A stretch of 64,000 bases of DNA, taken from contig WAEK01000010.1 in NCBI GenBank assembly GCA_011634665.1, positions 616,001 to 680,000 of the forward strand, written 5' to 3'. How positions within the stretch are numbered: position 1 is the stretch's first letter; every line of letters starts with the position of its first letter. This document shows positions 21,159 to 32,330 of this stretch, in pieces. The notes beneath the pieces are model-generated. The model saw nothing but the letters and a program-made list of their open reading frames with translations. It was not told the origin of the DNA and did no database searches. The stretch is from Mortierella sp. BCC40632 (lineage: Eukaryota > Mortierellomycota > Mortierellomycetes > Mortierellales > Mortierellaceae). The translations under genes were made by a program, and so were the position numbers.

Positions 21159-24100
21159 ACAACAACAGCAACAGCCCATCCAGATGCGACCTCTGCGCCG
21201 ACCACTCTCGAATCGACATGCGTCTGTTCCTGCCATCTCAACCTCATCCGCAGTTATTGCTGCCGCGGCTGGCGCTGTTTCCCCTGAAGGATATTCACCT
21301 GCACCCCAATCGAGCGATAACCCGTTTGACATCGAGTTCCGGAACCCGTTTAACTCGAAGCGTTTCCATATCCCTGGCTATCGCAAGAGCCTTGATTCAC
21401 GCAACACTTCGTCCATTGTCCCCAGCTCCACTGCGCCCACCTCCATCTCCCTGACAGAAGACGAGAACGCACGGATGATCTACCTCAAGTCCTTCTTCAA
21501 CAAGATCTTTAAGCGTGGAAAAGGTCGGAGAGGTAAGGGTGCTGACCAGGCCGGCCTTGATGCCGAGGAGTACCAATTGTGGAACAAGCTCTCGCCGCTC
21601 CTTTTCCAGCCTTCAGCCATCTTCATGGGTCTCAAGTTCATGATCGACGACAAGGGAAGTGCCTACCACGAAAGAGCCAACGCCGACTGGAACATGAACA
21701 TTATTCTTGCGCTTGTCAAGGTAGGCAACTCCATCCTCCTATTCCGCCTGGCGTTTTTTTTTTTTTTATTTTATTTTATTTTATTTTTTTGCCTCCCTCG
21801 TCCTTGCAGATAATCCACGCGGTAGTTGTGGGCAGGGGAAGGATGGGGAGGGTGAAAAGGAGAACCTGGTCACGGTTAGTTGGTCGGTTGGTCGTACAAC
21901 AGAGGCATGATAGCCTCAAACAACACCCAGTGTTGTTGTGTTCCTGGTTTTCATTTTAGCGGAGGCAATAGCCGTCGGCGTTTTTCCTTTCCTTTTTTTT
22001 TTTTTTTTTTTTGGTTTCCTCTTCCTGCGCATCACAGATCCAGCCTGGCCCAACTCCATTCCGTCTCCGTTGAGCGCTCTCCCTTCTCCCTATTGCTCTC
22101 GGCCCCGCTTAATGGCTTTTATTTTATTTTATTTTATTTTATTTTTCTTGGAGCGTCCCGCCACTTCTGTTATGTTGCAGTTCATCGGTGTTGTCATTTG
22201 TGTGACAGAACGTATTCCTTTATCCATACCCTATATGTTATTATTCTTTACTCAGCTGACCAGATGGCCATTCTTCACCTCTTTGAATTATGATCTCTAT
22301 CAAATTGACGCCAAACGGCACCCAACGGTACTCTCTTAACATCATCGACATGGACTAGGTTGTCGTCCTTCCTTACACATTCACATCTAAGGACACAAAG
22401 GTCAAGAACAGGGACCGACGAAACTCTATGGTTCCCAAACGCAACATGACCGATAAAGAGCGTGCAGAGAAAGAAGCGAAGGAGCAGAAGCGGTTCCTGA
22501 TCATTCGTGTCCAGTATGGCGACAATCTCCCGAGCTGGCTGATTGAGCGGAGCATCGATGATTTCGTGCACCTGTACGAGTCTTATCACCCTCCGATCCC
22601 AGAGATTTCTCCTATCTACAGATCACTCAAGGTGCCCAAACCACCGGCCTGTATCCGATCTCGATCCGGCCTGAGTGCGAGGACAATGTCTATGACTGCA
22701 GGAGCCTCAGATCCAACAGACGACCTGGAAGGAAACACTGCTGGAGAGGGCAACGACATCAACAATGAGCATCTCAATTCTGCCGAGCTCCCACATCCCC
22801 CAGCCAGTAACCCAGCTTTCGAGTCCAAGGCAGCACCCAAGCTTGCTCGGGAATTGCAGACGTTTTTGATGGACATGATTCGATATGCAATGTATATGCC
22901 GGATGCAGAGCGGATGTGCAAGTTTCTCGAGTTGTCGGCCTTGACATTTACCAATGTTCCTGATGGTGGCTACCAGGGCAAGGAGGGCTATCTGACGGTG
23001 GTGAAGCAAAAGCGACTGATGGATGAAGGCCCATTAACGAATGCTGTCAAAAAGATGTATCGAAAGCCCGTCTCCAAGTACTTTATCGTGCGAGATTCTT
23101 ATATCATTGTCGCCGCTAGTCACAAGAACGTAAGAGAAAGTGGAGTAGGCTGAAGAAGGCCCTCCTCCCCCTTTTTTTTTTTTTTTTTTTTTAAACTGCG
23201 TTGAGGTCACTGACGAGATCACCCCTTTTTTCTCTCTCTCTCTCTCTCTCTAAAAAAAAAAAAAAAATTCCCCTGAATTAGACGGAGATTCAAGATGTGA
23301 TTCTGTTGGATTCTTCGTTCCGGGCCAACAAATGTCCTCGTCATATCCATGCACCACACTCGTTCGATATCATCAATGCTGAACTCAAATTTCATGTCCG
23401 CGCAAAATCAGACCACCGACGAAGACAATTTGTTGAGAGCATTCGTAAAATGCCCTCGCTTTGGAAGGAATCCAAACGGTTCAACAGTTTTGCGCCCGTG
23501 CGAAGAGATGTCAGTGCACAGTGGTTGGTCGATGGGCGTGATTACTTTTGGAATGTGAGCAAGGCAATGGAAATGGCCAAGGAAACGATCTATATCCTGG
23601 ATTGGATGCTTTCACCCGAAGTCTTGTTGAGGCGACATCAACGTGATGGTGTGAGTTGGTCATTGATGGATGTCTTGGGGCGTAAAGCCAAAGAAGGAGT
23701 CAAGGTTTACATTGTAATGTACAGTGAAGTAGATGCAGCCATGCATCTTGCCTCCCTCAGAGCCAAGAGATTACTTCGGAAACTCTGTCCAGAAAATATT
23801 TGGGTTCAACGTCATGGACCCAATCTCAAGACAGCATGGTGGGCTCATCATGAGAAACTGGTTGTGGTGGATAATATTATCACCTTCTTGGGAGGATTGG
23901 ATTTGTGCTTTGGACGATGGGATACGGCAGAACACACTTTGATCGATCCCAAGGACGGGAATGAACAGGGACCTCGGTGGCCAGGACAGGATTACTCCAA
24001 CCCCCGGATCAAGGACTTTTGCGACCTGACCAAACCCGAGATCGATTCGATCGAGCGATCCGAAAACCCACGGATGCCCTGGCATGATGTTGGACTACAA

Positions 24101-26601
24101 ATCTTGGGACAGCCGGCTCGGGATGTAGCGCGTCATTTCATTCAAAGATGGAATTTCTTGTGCAGGACCAAACCTAAACAAAAACGGATCCCCTTCCTGT
24201 TGCCCAAGCCTGATATCCCAATCTCAAGACTGGAGGAGATGGGATTGTTGGGAACATGCGAGGTTCAGATCTTGAGATCTGTCTCGTCTTGGTCGATCGG
24301 AACCAAGGACCCCGAGTGCAGCATCCTGACTGCATACATTGCGGCGATTGAAAGGGCAGAGCATTTCATCTATATTGGTAAGTGAGAGAAAAAGAACTGC
24401 AAGTAGGGAATGAAGGGGGACGATGGAGATCATCTTTGAGCTTTTATGATATTTATCACAACGGTTCCCGTTCCTGACTTTTTTTTTTCTCATCTTGTTT
24501 TTGGCAGAAAACCAATTCTTTATTACGTCAACCAATGTCAACAAGACTATTGTTCACAACGGTGTCGGTCGCGCATTGACGGACAGGATCATCAAGGCAC
24601 ACCGGGACAATGAGAAATTCAGGCAAGTATTTTCATATCTATGCCAGATTCCATTTTTTTTTTTAAAAAAAAAAAAGTGCATATGTCAATGAGCATATCT
24701 GGACCTGGGGTTGCTTACAATCTCATTCTCGTGATAACTATTCTATTCAATAGGGTGATTGTCGTGCTACCATTGGTACCTGGGTTCGAAGGAGGCATCA
24801 ACACTCCAGATGCCACGTCGGTACGAATGGTGATGCTGAGTATCTACGAGTCGATCTGTCATGGCAAAAACTCGATCTATGGACGTCTGGCGACAGCGGG
24901 TATCCATAAGCCCTACAAGTACATTTCGTTTTACGGACTGAGAAACTGGGCCAAGTTTGGCGAAAAGTTCATCACGGAGCAAGTCTACATCCACGCCAAG
25001 ATGATGATTGTCGACGACCGTGTAGCGATTATTGGATCTGGTAAAAAGACCACGATTTTTTTTTTTTTATGTTGAAGGGGTGGAGTGTGGTAATGAAAAA
25101 AAAAAAAAAGTCTCGATCACAATTTGGTCCGCCTTTGTTCACAATTCTATTCTATTCTATTTTTAACCCATTCCATCCCATGTCACTAGCCAATATCAAT
25201 GAACGCTCGATGCTCGGAAATCGAGACTCAGAAATCGCAGCACTAGTTCGGGACCAGGATTATATCGACTCGACCATGAATGGCATCCCTTACAAAGTCT
25301 CACGATTCGCACACACGTTGCGGATGAACTTGATGATGGAACATCTTGGACTCTCACCCATGGGTCAAACCAAGCATCAGCACTCACCGTCCTACTCGGG
25401 ATCGACAGATGGCCACACCCACGAACATGGATCCCACCGGCCATCATCATCTCAGTGCTGTAGCTTTGCAGAGAGCGACGGTCCTGCACCACCGTTCAAT
25501 GAGTTGGACTTTGTGGATCCAGTACACCCAGCATTTTATGAAGATGTCTGGAAGCACTATGCCAACGCAAACACGTTGATCTATCGAGAAAAGTTCAAAT
25601 GCATTCCAGACAACACGGTCCGAAACTGGGCAGACTACAAAGAGTTCAACAAGCAGTCAAACGTGGACGATCCAAGAATGAAGGAAGAGGAACGGACGTT
25701 GAAGGACAAGGCCTTTGATAAGTTATTGGGACCGACTGTCATGGGAGAACATTTCCGGACAAATGGAAATGACAGTGGAGAGGAAGAAGAAGACGACGGA
25801 GAAGGCGATGAGACGCATAAGCGAGGACGATCTACTGCTCGGTCAGCCTTGAAGCAAAAGTATCTCGAGCGGGATCAAAATGGATATCCACTTGATCCGA
25901 CAAACAACGAAAAGGTGGTGGTGCGTGTAGGGAAGCAAATGCATCGAGAGGACCAGCGACTTCAGAATCATCCTCACGAGATTTTGACTGAAGACGACGA
26001 GTACACGGACATTGACGACGACGAAGACGATGATGGGTATGATGACTATGACGGTGGACGGGGACCAAATTCACCATCAGCCTCATCCAGTCACGGATTC
26101 CTGAATCCTAGAAAGGGAAACAAGGGTAGACCAGCGTCTAACAGAGCTTTGAGGGTGGACAAGGCGATGAACGTACAGGACAAGGCCAATGGACTTTCAG
26201 GGTCAGGACGAAAACCAGGCAACATCTCGTTGCGACTTCCTCAACCATCCTTTTCAGCACCAGCAGGGATGATTGGTGTCCCAGTCAAGAATACGGACAA
26301 GGACAAGGACAAGGACAGGAACCTACACCAACAAGTGTTGATGCAAAGACACGGACATAGCCCTAATCGAACGGGGCAAGAGGTCACTGCCGAGACGATG
26401 ACGAAGCGACGTGAGTCTGTACAACGAACTGCGAGTGCCCTGGCAAAGACGACCGACTCGCGATTGGCGATGGAGAGTCAACTAAGCAAGGTGCAAGGCC
26501 ATCTGGTGGAGTGGCCATTGGACTTTTTGAGAGATGAACTCGAGTCGCACAACTTTTGTTATCCCAAAGATTACAACCATCCAATGGATCTCTATACCTA
26601 A
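20806..26601 (+). CDS. PLD1: Phospholipase D (PX-PH-HKD type)
   Basis: Hydrolyses phosphatidylcholine to phosphatidic acid and choline; fungal and animal PLD1-type enzymes act in vesicle traffic and sporulation. Seven exons: 20806-21720, 22256-22327, 22359-23129, 23282-24377, 24508-24622, 24754-25040, 25190-26601; phases close and give 1555 residues. An N-terminal low-complexity part has a 23-residue Gln run. A PX domain (about 370-520) has 'IIRVQYGDNLPSWLIERS' and an acidic insert. A PH domain (about 525-640) follows. HKD1 is 'HHEKLVVVD' (about 775), 'IENQFFITST' is the conserved linker block, and HKD2 is 'HAKMMIVDD' (about 1069), followed by GSANINERS. The last 450 residues are mostly acidic and disordered, ending in the conserved 'WPLDFLRDE' block. 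Intron 5 uses a GC donor (24623) and intron 2 would be only 31 nt. Confidence 0.95.
21106..21174 (+). repeat. CAG/CAA repeat coding 23 glutamines
   Basis: Twenty-three consecutive Gln codons in exon 1 of phospholipase D. The 5' half is pure CAG and the 3' half alternates CAG and CAA. Two shorter Gln-Ser units precede it. Confidence 0.97.
21754..21790 (+). repeat. T run plus TTTTA pentanucleotide repeat, intron copy 1
   Basis: Lies in intron 1 of phospholipase D (21721-22255). Fourteen T lead into ATTTT units. A second ATTTT array occurs 350 bp downstream in the same intron. Confidence 0.9.
22117..22146 (+). repeat. TTTTA pentanucleotide repeat, intron copy 2
   Basis: Six ATTTT-type units in intron 1 of phospholipase D, echoing the array at 21754-21790. 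Confidence 0.9.
24654..24676 (+). repeat. T11-A12 tract in intron
   Basis: Eleven T directly followed by twelve A within the GC-AG intron of phospholipase D; self-complementary. It matches the tract at 28260-28282 in length. Confidence 0.95.
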
Positions 26602-26819
26602 GGGGGGGGAGGGGGAGAAGAAGAAGAAAAAGAAGAAAGCACCCTCGGAAACGAAGACTCTATACCCACTCCTCTTACTTATTTCATTACCCTCTTCGTA
26701 TGCTCGGTCCTCTCGTAATATGGGGGCAATCTAAAAGAAAAAAACAACAACAAAATAAGAAACAGAAATAGAAGGTCGACCACATTATTAGTCTCAGCAC
26801 TCACAATCGATTCTCACTT

Positions 26820-26860
<41 letters not shown>

Positions 26861-27290
26861 AAGGGATGCCTTACACTACCTGTTCCAGCACCTGTTTTAA
26901 AGGAATGGTCGGCTGTAGAATTGTAATCAAGCACTATACAAGGGACTAAAGGATACTTTTTGCCTTGGTATCTACTGCAGGTATCCACAGTCGAAGAGCA
27001 GTGCGCATGTCGCATGCTTCCCGGGTCTTGCAGGGAACTGAATAAAATACCCAACGTCCCTGGACCAAAGTGTCCAGGCATATCACTTACCTCTATTTTC
27101 TTTTTGTTGTTTCTCGCTGTTATTGCTATGTCGATCCATATCGAGGCGCCCCCTCTAGGTAAGCTCAAATGTATCACAGCTACTATTATGGCTTTTGCAC
27201 AAAAAGATAGAGTACGGGTGGGGGGTGTCCTCCTATCCCTCTCCTCTCCTTCATTAGAACTTTAGTTGATACTCATTTCTTCTACATTCA
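26602..27290. other. Convergent intergenic region with A34 and solo LTR
   Basis: Lies between the 3' ends of phospholipase D and the PPPDE-PUL gene. It holds a run of 34 A (26821-26854) and, at 26957-27178, a solo LTR. No open frame of interest is seen. Confidence 0.7.
26957..27178 (+). repeat. Solo LTR related to the Gypsy 3' LTR
   Basis: About 222 bp that align with 8925-9183, including 'CCCAACGTCCCTGG', 'CCAGGCAT', 'TCCATATCGAGGCG' and the ATCACA terminus. The five bases before it (GATAC) and after it (GCTAC) match at four positions, consistent with a decayed target duplication. No internal retroelement sequence flanks it. It lies 113 bp beyond the stop codon of the minus-strand neighbour, so it may lie within that gene's 3' region. 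Confidence 0.7.
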
Positions 27291-29876
27291 TCACGCCGTC
27301 GAGTTCTGCGACTCGGCAGCGGTCCGGATCATCTCTTGAACTTCTTGACACAACCCGACTACGTTCTTGGATTGGACAACCTTGCGTTCCTTGACCAAAG
27401 ACTCAAGTGTCTCTGGCAAAGTCAAGACATTTAGGAGCACAGCTCCTGTGGGAGGATCATCCTTGTAAATAAAGTTGGCAACCGAGGCAACAAGTCGGTG
27501 TAAAATCTCTTCTCGTTCCTTGTCCATTTCCTTGGCTGGATTGGCAGAGTCTATATTGCTCTCTTGGACAATCGCATTGGCAATGGCACTCAAACACTCC
27601 ATCTTCCAGTCTTCATCCATGTCATCCTTGCCTGCAGAGGGTGTCGTGCCTGTCGAGTCTGGGGTTGGGTCTCGAGCACGAGCAAGCTTCATTCCGATAT
27701 CAAAGGCGAATGAAGCGGCAGCCTGGCGGATCTGAGGGACAGGGGAGAGCAGAGTGGTGATAAGAAGTTGTTTCGTGGCCTCACAGGCAGGACCGGCTGA
27801 GAGCATGTAGTTACTGAGGACTGGAGTTCCAAAGGCATTACAGGCAAGGCGAAGTGACAATAGGGTCATGGCCTTGGAGACAGGTCCTCCAGGGTGAGCA
27901 TCATCCTTCTCGGCCACAGTCTTGAACAGGCCGACGAGTGTCAAGTCTAATGAAAGAGTCGGCAAGGCAGTCGAGTCAATGGGAAATCAGTGTCCACTTT
28001 TTGTGTTGGCTAAAATTAAAAGAATGCTCAAGATAAACAGCAAATTCTTACTTCCGTCCTTGGCAAAGACCTCAGCAATACGAGGATGCAAAATGAGCAT
28101 GCGCATGATGTCGAGGACTGGGAAAAGATTGTCGTATGCCAAAGTGTTTATGAGCTTGTCTATTGTTCCCGACAGAAAAGAAATAAAGAAAGAAAAGTTC
28201 ACGAAGGCGACGTTAGAAAGGGCTGTGGTTGAAGACTGATGTTGCTGCTGCAGACAGGGTTTTTTTTTTTAAAAAAAAAAAAGGTGGGGGTGATTCTACC
28301 ACTCTCTCTTCCTCTTCTCTGTGCTTACTGATAAGAGGTTTCCATGTAGGGCCAAGCTCACCCAAGGTGGGTTCCTGCGTCTTTTCCTTCTTTGAGCTGT
28401 CTCGTCTCTTGAGCCACTGCTGAATCTTGTCGAGTTGTTTTGTCTCCGAGTCACTGAGAACTGCCTTGGTTTCCGTAGTAGTGTCGGGTCCACTGATGCC
28501 TTGCAAAAAAGTCCTGAGCTTTGAAAAGACAGTGTCCACAGAGTCCAGAGAAGGGAACAGAATAGGTGCTCCCGAGAGTTTGGAGTAGTGGTCCAGTCTC
28601 AGGATGGAATGTGGATGGGCTGAAGGCGTTGATTTTGTCCGCAATAGCAATAGCGATGGCAAAAAAAAAACTATATTAGACACAAAGCTCATTTTAAGGA
28701 ACAATAAAAGCACGCTACGGCCCAGACTGAACCCACTCTTCTTTCTTATAGACTTACGTGGATGGGCACTGTATATAAGGAGATCGATGCTGCTTCTCAG
28801 CTCAGTTTGATTCGCACCCGAGAACTGTGAGAACTTTTGACCCCTTAGATAAAAGACAAATGTCGGGGTCGATCGAATCTCAAACGCCTGACCAATGCGG
28901 AAGGCAACAGAAAGATCGACCTTAGCACCCTTGATCTGACTTTCTCCTTTGGAGAGAACCAACTCTTCGAATACAGGCGCAATCACTCGGCAGGGAGGGC
29001 AAGTGGCAGAAGTAAAGTAGACGACAACAGCAGTGTTATTCTGGATTAGAGATTGGAGTGCATCCAGGCTCGTGAAAGATGGAACGGACTGGGCTTGGGT
29101 CGAGTTTGTGATGGCAGATCCGGCTCTGCCAAAAGAGCCAAGCGGGGATGGGGTCGCTGGAGCTGGGCTCGGGGTATGTCGACTGGGACCAAACATGCCC
29201 TCGATCATGGGCCGCATTGTCTGTCCAAATGGAGTATTCAAAAAGTCGGCTGGGAGGGATGTGATCCTAGGCGGGATAGGCTGACCCACTAAAAAGTTGC
29301 ACACTTCGTTTGAAAAGTTGTTGCAGTTGTGATCTATCAGGAAAGGGTTGGAGAGAGGTGTTGAGGATACATTCTTCTTTGTTAGCTCAACGCAGCAGTG
29401 GGCGTGCACTCTGCTCGGTTGCGTATCGCGAGACAGTGAAAGAAGGGGGCGGCGTACCTAGCAAATGATAGGCTTCGGCGGTAAAGGTCTGGCGCATGTT
29501 ATCCATAAACTCCATAAAAATCTCCTGAGGGATCTCAGTCTCGCCCATGTCGATAAGCTCCATTGGTTGGCCATGCATAGTTGTGCCTGGGACAGCGCTC
29601 ATAATTCCTTGACCGTAGAAGAACTCGCGTCCAAACACAACCACGGCCGTGTGATAGATGGCATCTAATAGGGCCCGAGGAGGAAGAGGAGGAGTCAGTG
29701 GCGTGAAAATAGACTGGCTCAGAATTTGCACGGACAGTGTTTACACATGAGATGGATAGATATGCATAGAGAGTGTGCGCCAAGTTACCAATTTGGCGAC
29801 CCATGAGACCAAGGGACATAGTCCGAGCCATGCCCTGGGAGAGGTCATAGACATAGAGGGTTACTTTTTCAGGCAT
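27291..29876 (-). CDS. PPPDE peptidase-thioredoxin-PUL fusion protein
   Basis: Six exons on the minus strand: 29876-29789, 29664-29458, 29333-28758, 28619-28329, 28159-28052, 27946-27291; phases close and give 641 residues. The N-terminus is a PPPDE (DESI-type) papain-fold peptidase, a family acting on SUMO or ubiquitin conjugates. It has 'LYVYDLSQGMAR', the catalytic His in 'DAIYHTAVVVFG' (His34) and Cys in 'DHNCNNFSNEVCNFL' (Cys102). A thioredoxin domain follows, with 'SATCPPCRVIAPVFEEL' (Cys210 and Cys213) and the cis-Pro segment 'RSTPTFVFY'. From about residue 340 helical sequence fits a PUL domain, the Cdc48/p97-binding fold of Ufd3/PLAA. A role linking deconjugation, redox and Cdc48 is inference. 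All catalytic residues are intact. Confidence 0.88.
28260..28282 (+). repeat. T11-A12 tract in intron
   Basis: Eleven T directly followed by twelve A in intron 4 of the PPPDE-PUL gene. The same T11-A12 arrangement occurs at 24654-24676 in intron 5 of phospholipase D. Confidence 0.95.
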
Positions 29877-31500
29877 GCTGAGGAGCGCTTGGTAGAGGAG
29901 GGTAGGTGGCAGGGGAAGAAGAAGGGGGAGGAAGGCGATGGATGAATGGAGAAAAGAGAGAGAAAGGGGAATGAAGAATGAGGATGATGGTGGCAAAGAG
30001 AATGAGATGACAGACGGGAGAGAATGGAAGAGGAAGAAGAACAAGAAGTCAGAAAAAAAAAAAAGGAATGGACAATGAAATGAGCCGAATAAAGAGTGAA
30101 TGCCAAGCAGCAGGAGAGAGTGGGAGAGATATATATGAAGACAGTGCGTATGCAGCGTTTGCGTGTCCCTCCTCCCTTTTTGATCGAATCAGAGTTTGTG
30201 AGAGGGACAGGCAGGCAGGGAAAAAAAAAATGTGCCGAGAGTCACTGGGCAAAGCCTCTCTCTCTCTCTCTCTCTCGTCCGTTCACTCGTGCGTTCCTGC
30301 CTATTCCCTGTCCCTTATTTTGCTTGTCAATCAAACCGCTCCTTCCACAAACATTGAAATTCCGGCTGACTGCTTGCTGTTGCGCTCGCTCGTTCACAAG
30401 CACCCCTCTTAAAAAACACATCCGGCAACAGATAGGTTATCTAGGACTTGACTCAGAGTCATAGTGCTCTTCCGCACACCACAACAAAAAGTTTTTAAGA
30501 TACCATTTTTATCCACCATAGAACGCTAACTAAGGACGAATAGCAGAGGAAGGATCCTCATTTCTTGACTCCAACGTACTCTTATGACCCTGAAGAGTTT
30601 ACTGAGACTCTCAACATTTTTTTGTTTCAACAGATGGAATACCTAGTTTCTCTATTGGACTCGTTGAGTACCAAAAGAGACATTCATCTTCTATCTCTAC
30701 ATTGTGTGTCTGATAACAAAGCGAGCAGTGCCATTCAAGGCTTTCGTAAGAAGTGTTGATAAACAAGGGTTAGCATAATGATCCTAATTCCAGTCGAGAG
30801 GGCGAGTTTAGATGCCTTAATAGTTAATAGCAAATAGCAACATCCAAGGACAAGTTCATTGACATATCTATGTCAAATCTTCGGTCGAGCTATCCATTTT
30901 TTTTTTTTTTTTTTTTTTACTAGACAGAGATGTTTTAATCTACCGCAGGCGAGGTGAAAAGTGTGAAGCAAAATGGGTCTAATTAATCACGCTCCTAGTA
31001 GACGTCCGCTCTTCTCTACAATGGGTCCTCACAAGGCAGGTAATAGCGCTAGCTTCCAAGGAGGGCAAGAAAAGTGATATCGGATGGCGTCAGTCACCCA
31101 CACGCACAGGAGAAAAGCTCGATAGCTTTGTTTCTAACTAGTTGTGGTGGTGGTGGGAGTATTTGACAATGGTATGGACTAACAATAGTGGGATCCTGAG
31201 ATTTCAATCCGGTGCGGATCAAATTGGAATGGATCCGTAAAGACAACGCATCATGACCGGGAGGATACTAGGCCAAGCGAGGTCAATAGACCGCTATCCG
31301 AGACTTTTCTTGATGCTATTGCCCCTCTAAAACGGGTTTCATTTGTACCAATTGCTCTTGTTACTTGGATCTTATGTAGTGTTCTACTACCGTGACGGCG
31401 GTGAGGTATCAGGGAATAGTATAGCATGATCTATTCGGGACAATGCGAGCATTGGGCTTTAGTAGGATATAGCTGAGGGATGTAGCATTTTTCTTGTTAA
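29877..31500. other. Intergenic, no gene recognised
   Basis: The first 600 bp are purine-rich on the plus strand (the leader side of the PPPDE-PUL gene). An open frame at 30565-30759 ('EFTETLNIFLFQQMEYLVSL') looks protein-like but is only 64 residues and has no identifiable start context, so it may be a relic. A T run lies at about 30898-30919. Nothing else is supported. Confidence 0.5.
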
Positions 31501-31504
31501 GTCC

Positions 31505-31774
31505 TTGATCTTTCATGATTCTTTAGTGGCAGAAGGACACTATCTGTGTACTCTCTCATTATTCTATTGTGCTGACATCCAAATGATAAAAAAAAAAAAA
31601 AAAAAAAAAAACAATTCTAATTATGGGCCTATAAAAAGGAGCCAAGAGCCAAAAGTCTCACGCTATCTTTCTTTCATCGGCTTCGGAATCCACACACTTA
31701 GGCAGTCCGATATCGCGCAGATTTTTCCGAATGACTATGGTACAGTCATCAGGAACGATTTCTTGAGCTCTTGA
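31505..31774 (+). pseudogene. Short coding relic ending TVIR..FL
   Basis: An open frame split by an A run at about 31589-31610; its end reads 'IFPNDYGTVIRNDFLSS'. The last 30 bases (31742-31774) are an inverted copy of 32279-32313, and there too the peptide reads 'ETVIRKRFLELL', so two related coding pieces face each other. Family unknown. Confidence 0.35.
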
Positions 31775-31966
31775 AGCATTTCATCTGATAGATTGGCAGT
31801 GGTCATCAGGATGGTAATTGTGCGCACTTGCTTGATGTTCTCTCGCAACAAGGTCACCCCTTCGGGTATCTTGTCAATCGTCCCCATGTTTTTGTCGCGA
31901 TCTTTCTGGATAGATGCAAGTGACAACGAAGGACACAGTTTCTTTGCTTGTATCACTCAAAGTATG

Positions 31967-32330
31967 TTATGGCTGTTGTCGTCTGCACTCTCGCGAAAAA
32001 CACACACACTCCAGCCAACTTCCAAAAAAATCTTCCAGTACAAGCTGCAGTGCTCGTGGAAGACCGCTGGTGGCCGTTAGCAAGTAAAGAAACCCCATTT
32101 TCGGCATCCATTGATGGCGAGGGACTTTGGCAAGCTCCGTGAAATGATCCATGATGTCGTAGCAAGCTCCTGTGGGTAATGTTGGACAGCGGAGGAACTT
32201 GAAGGAATAAGAGGTCAGTTCAGCTGCCAGAATCACGTCCTGCTCAGCCGCTCCAGAGAGAGAGAGGTTTGAATCATTTGAGGCTAAGAGCTCAAGAAAT
32301 CGTTTTCTGATGACTGTCTCTTGATCTACC
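31967..32330 (-). pseudogene. Coding relic with GLPRAL motif, family uncertain
   Basis: The minus strand is open from a splice-acceptor-like site near 32332 through 'DQETVIRKRFLELLASNDSN', 'ELTSYSFKFLRCPTLPTGAC' and 'FLYLLTATSGLPRALQLVLE', then loses frame after 'DFFG' near 32030. 'GLPRAL' resembles the GLPLAL element near the end of NTPase domains in STAND-type and Crinkler-like proteins, but no Walker motifs are visible here. It is probably an exon of a decayed multi-exon gene. A further minus-strand open piece (31956-31735) may be its continuation. Confidence 0.4.

Noticed and set aside
21890..22250. Additional exons in the large first intron of phospholipase D
   Set aside because: Frames there are low complexity or begin without phase; only 22256-22327 fits.
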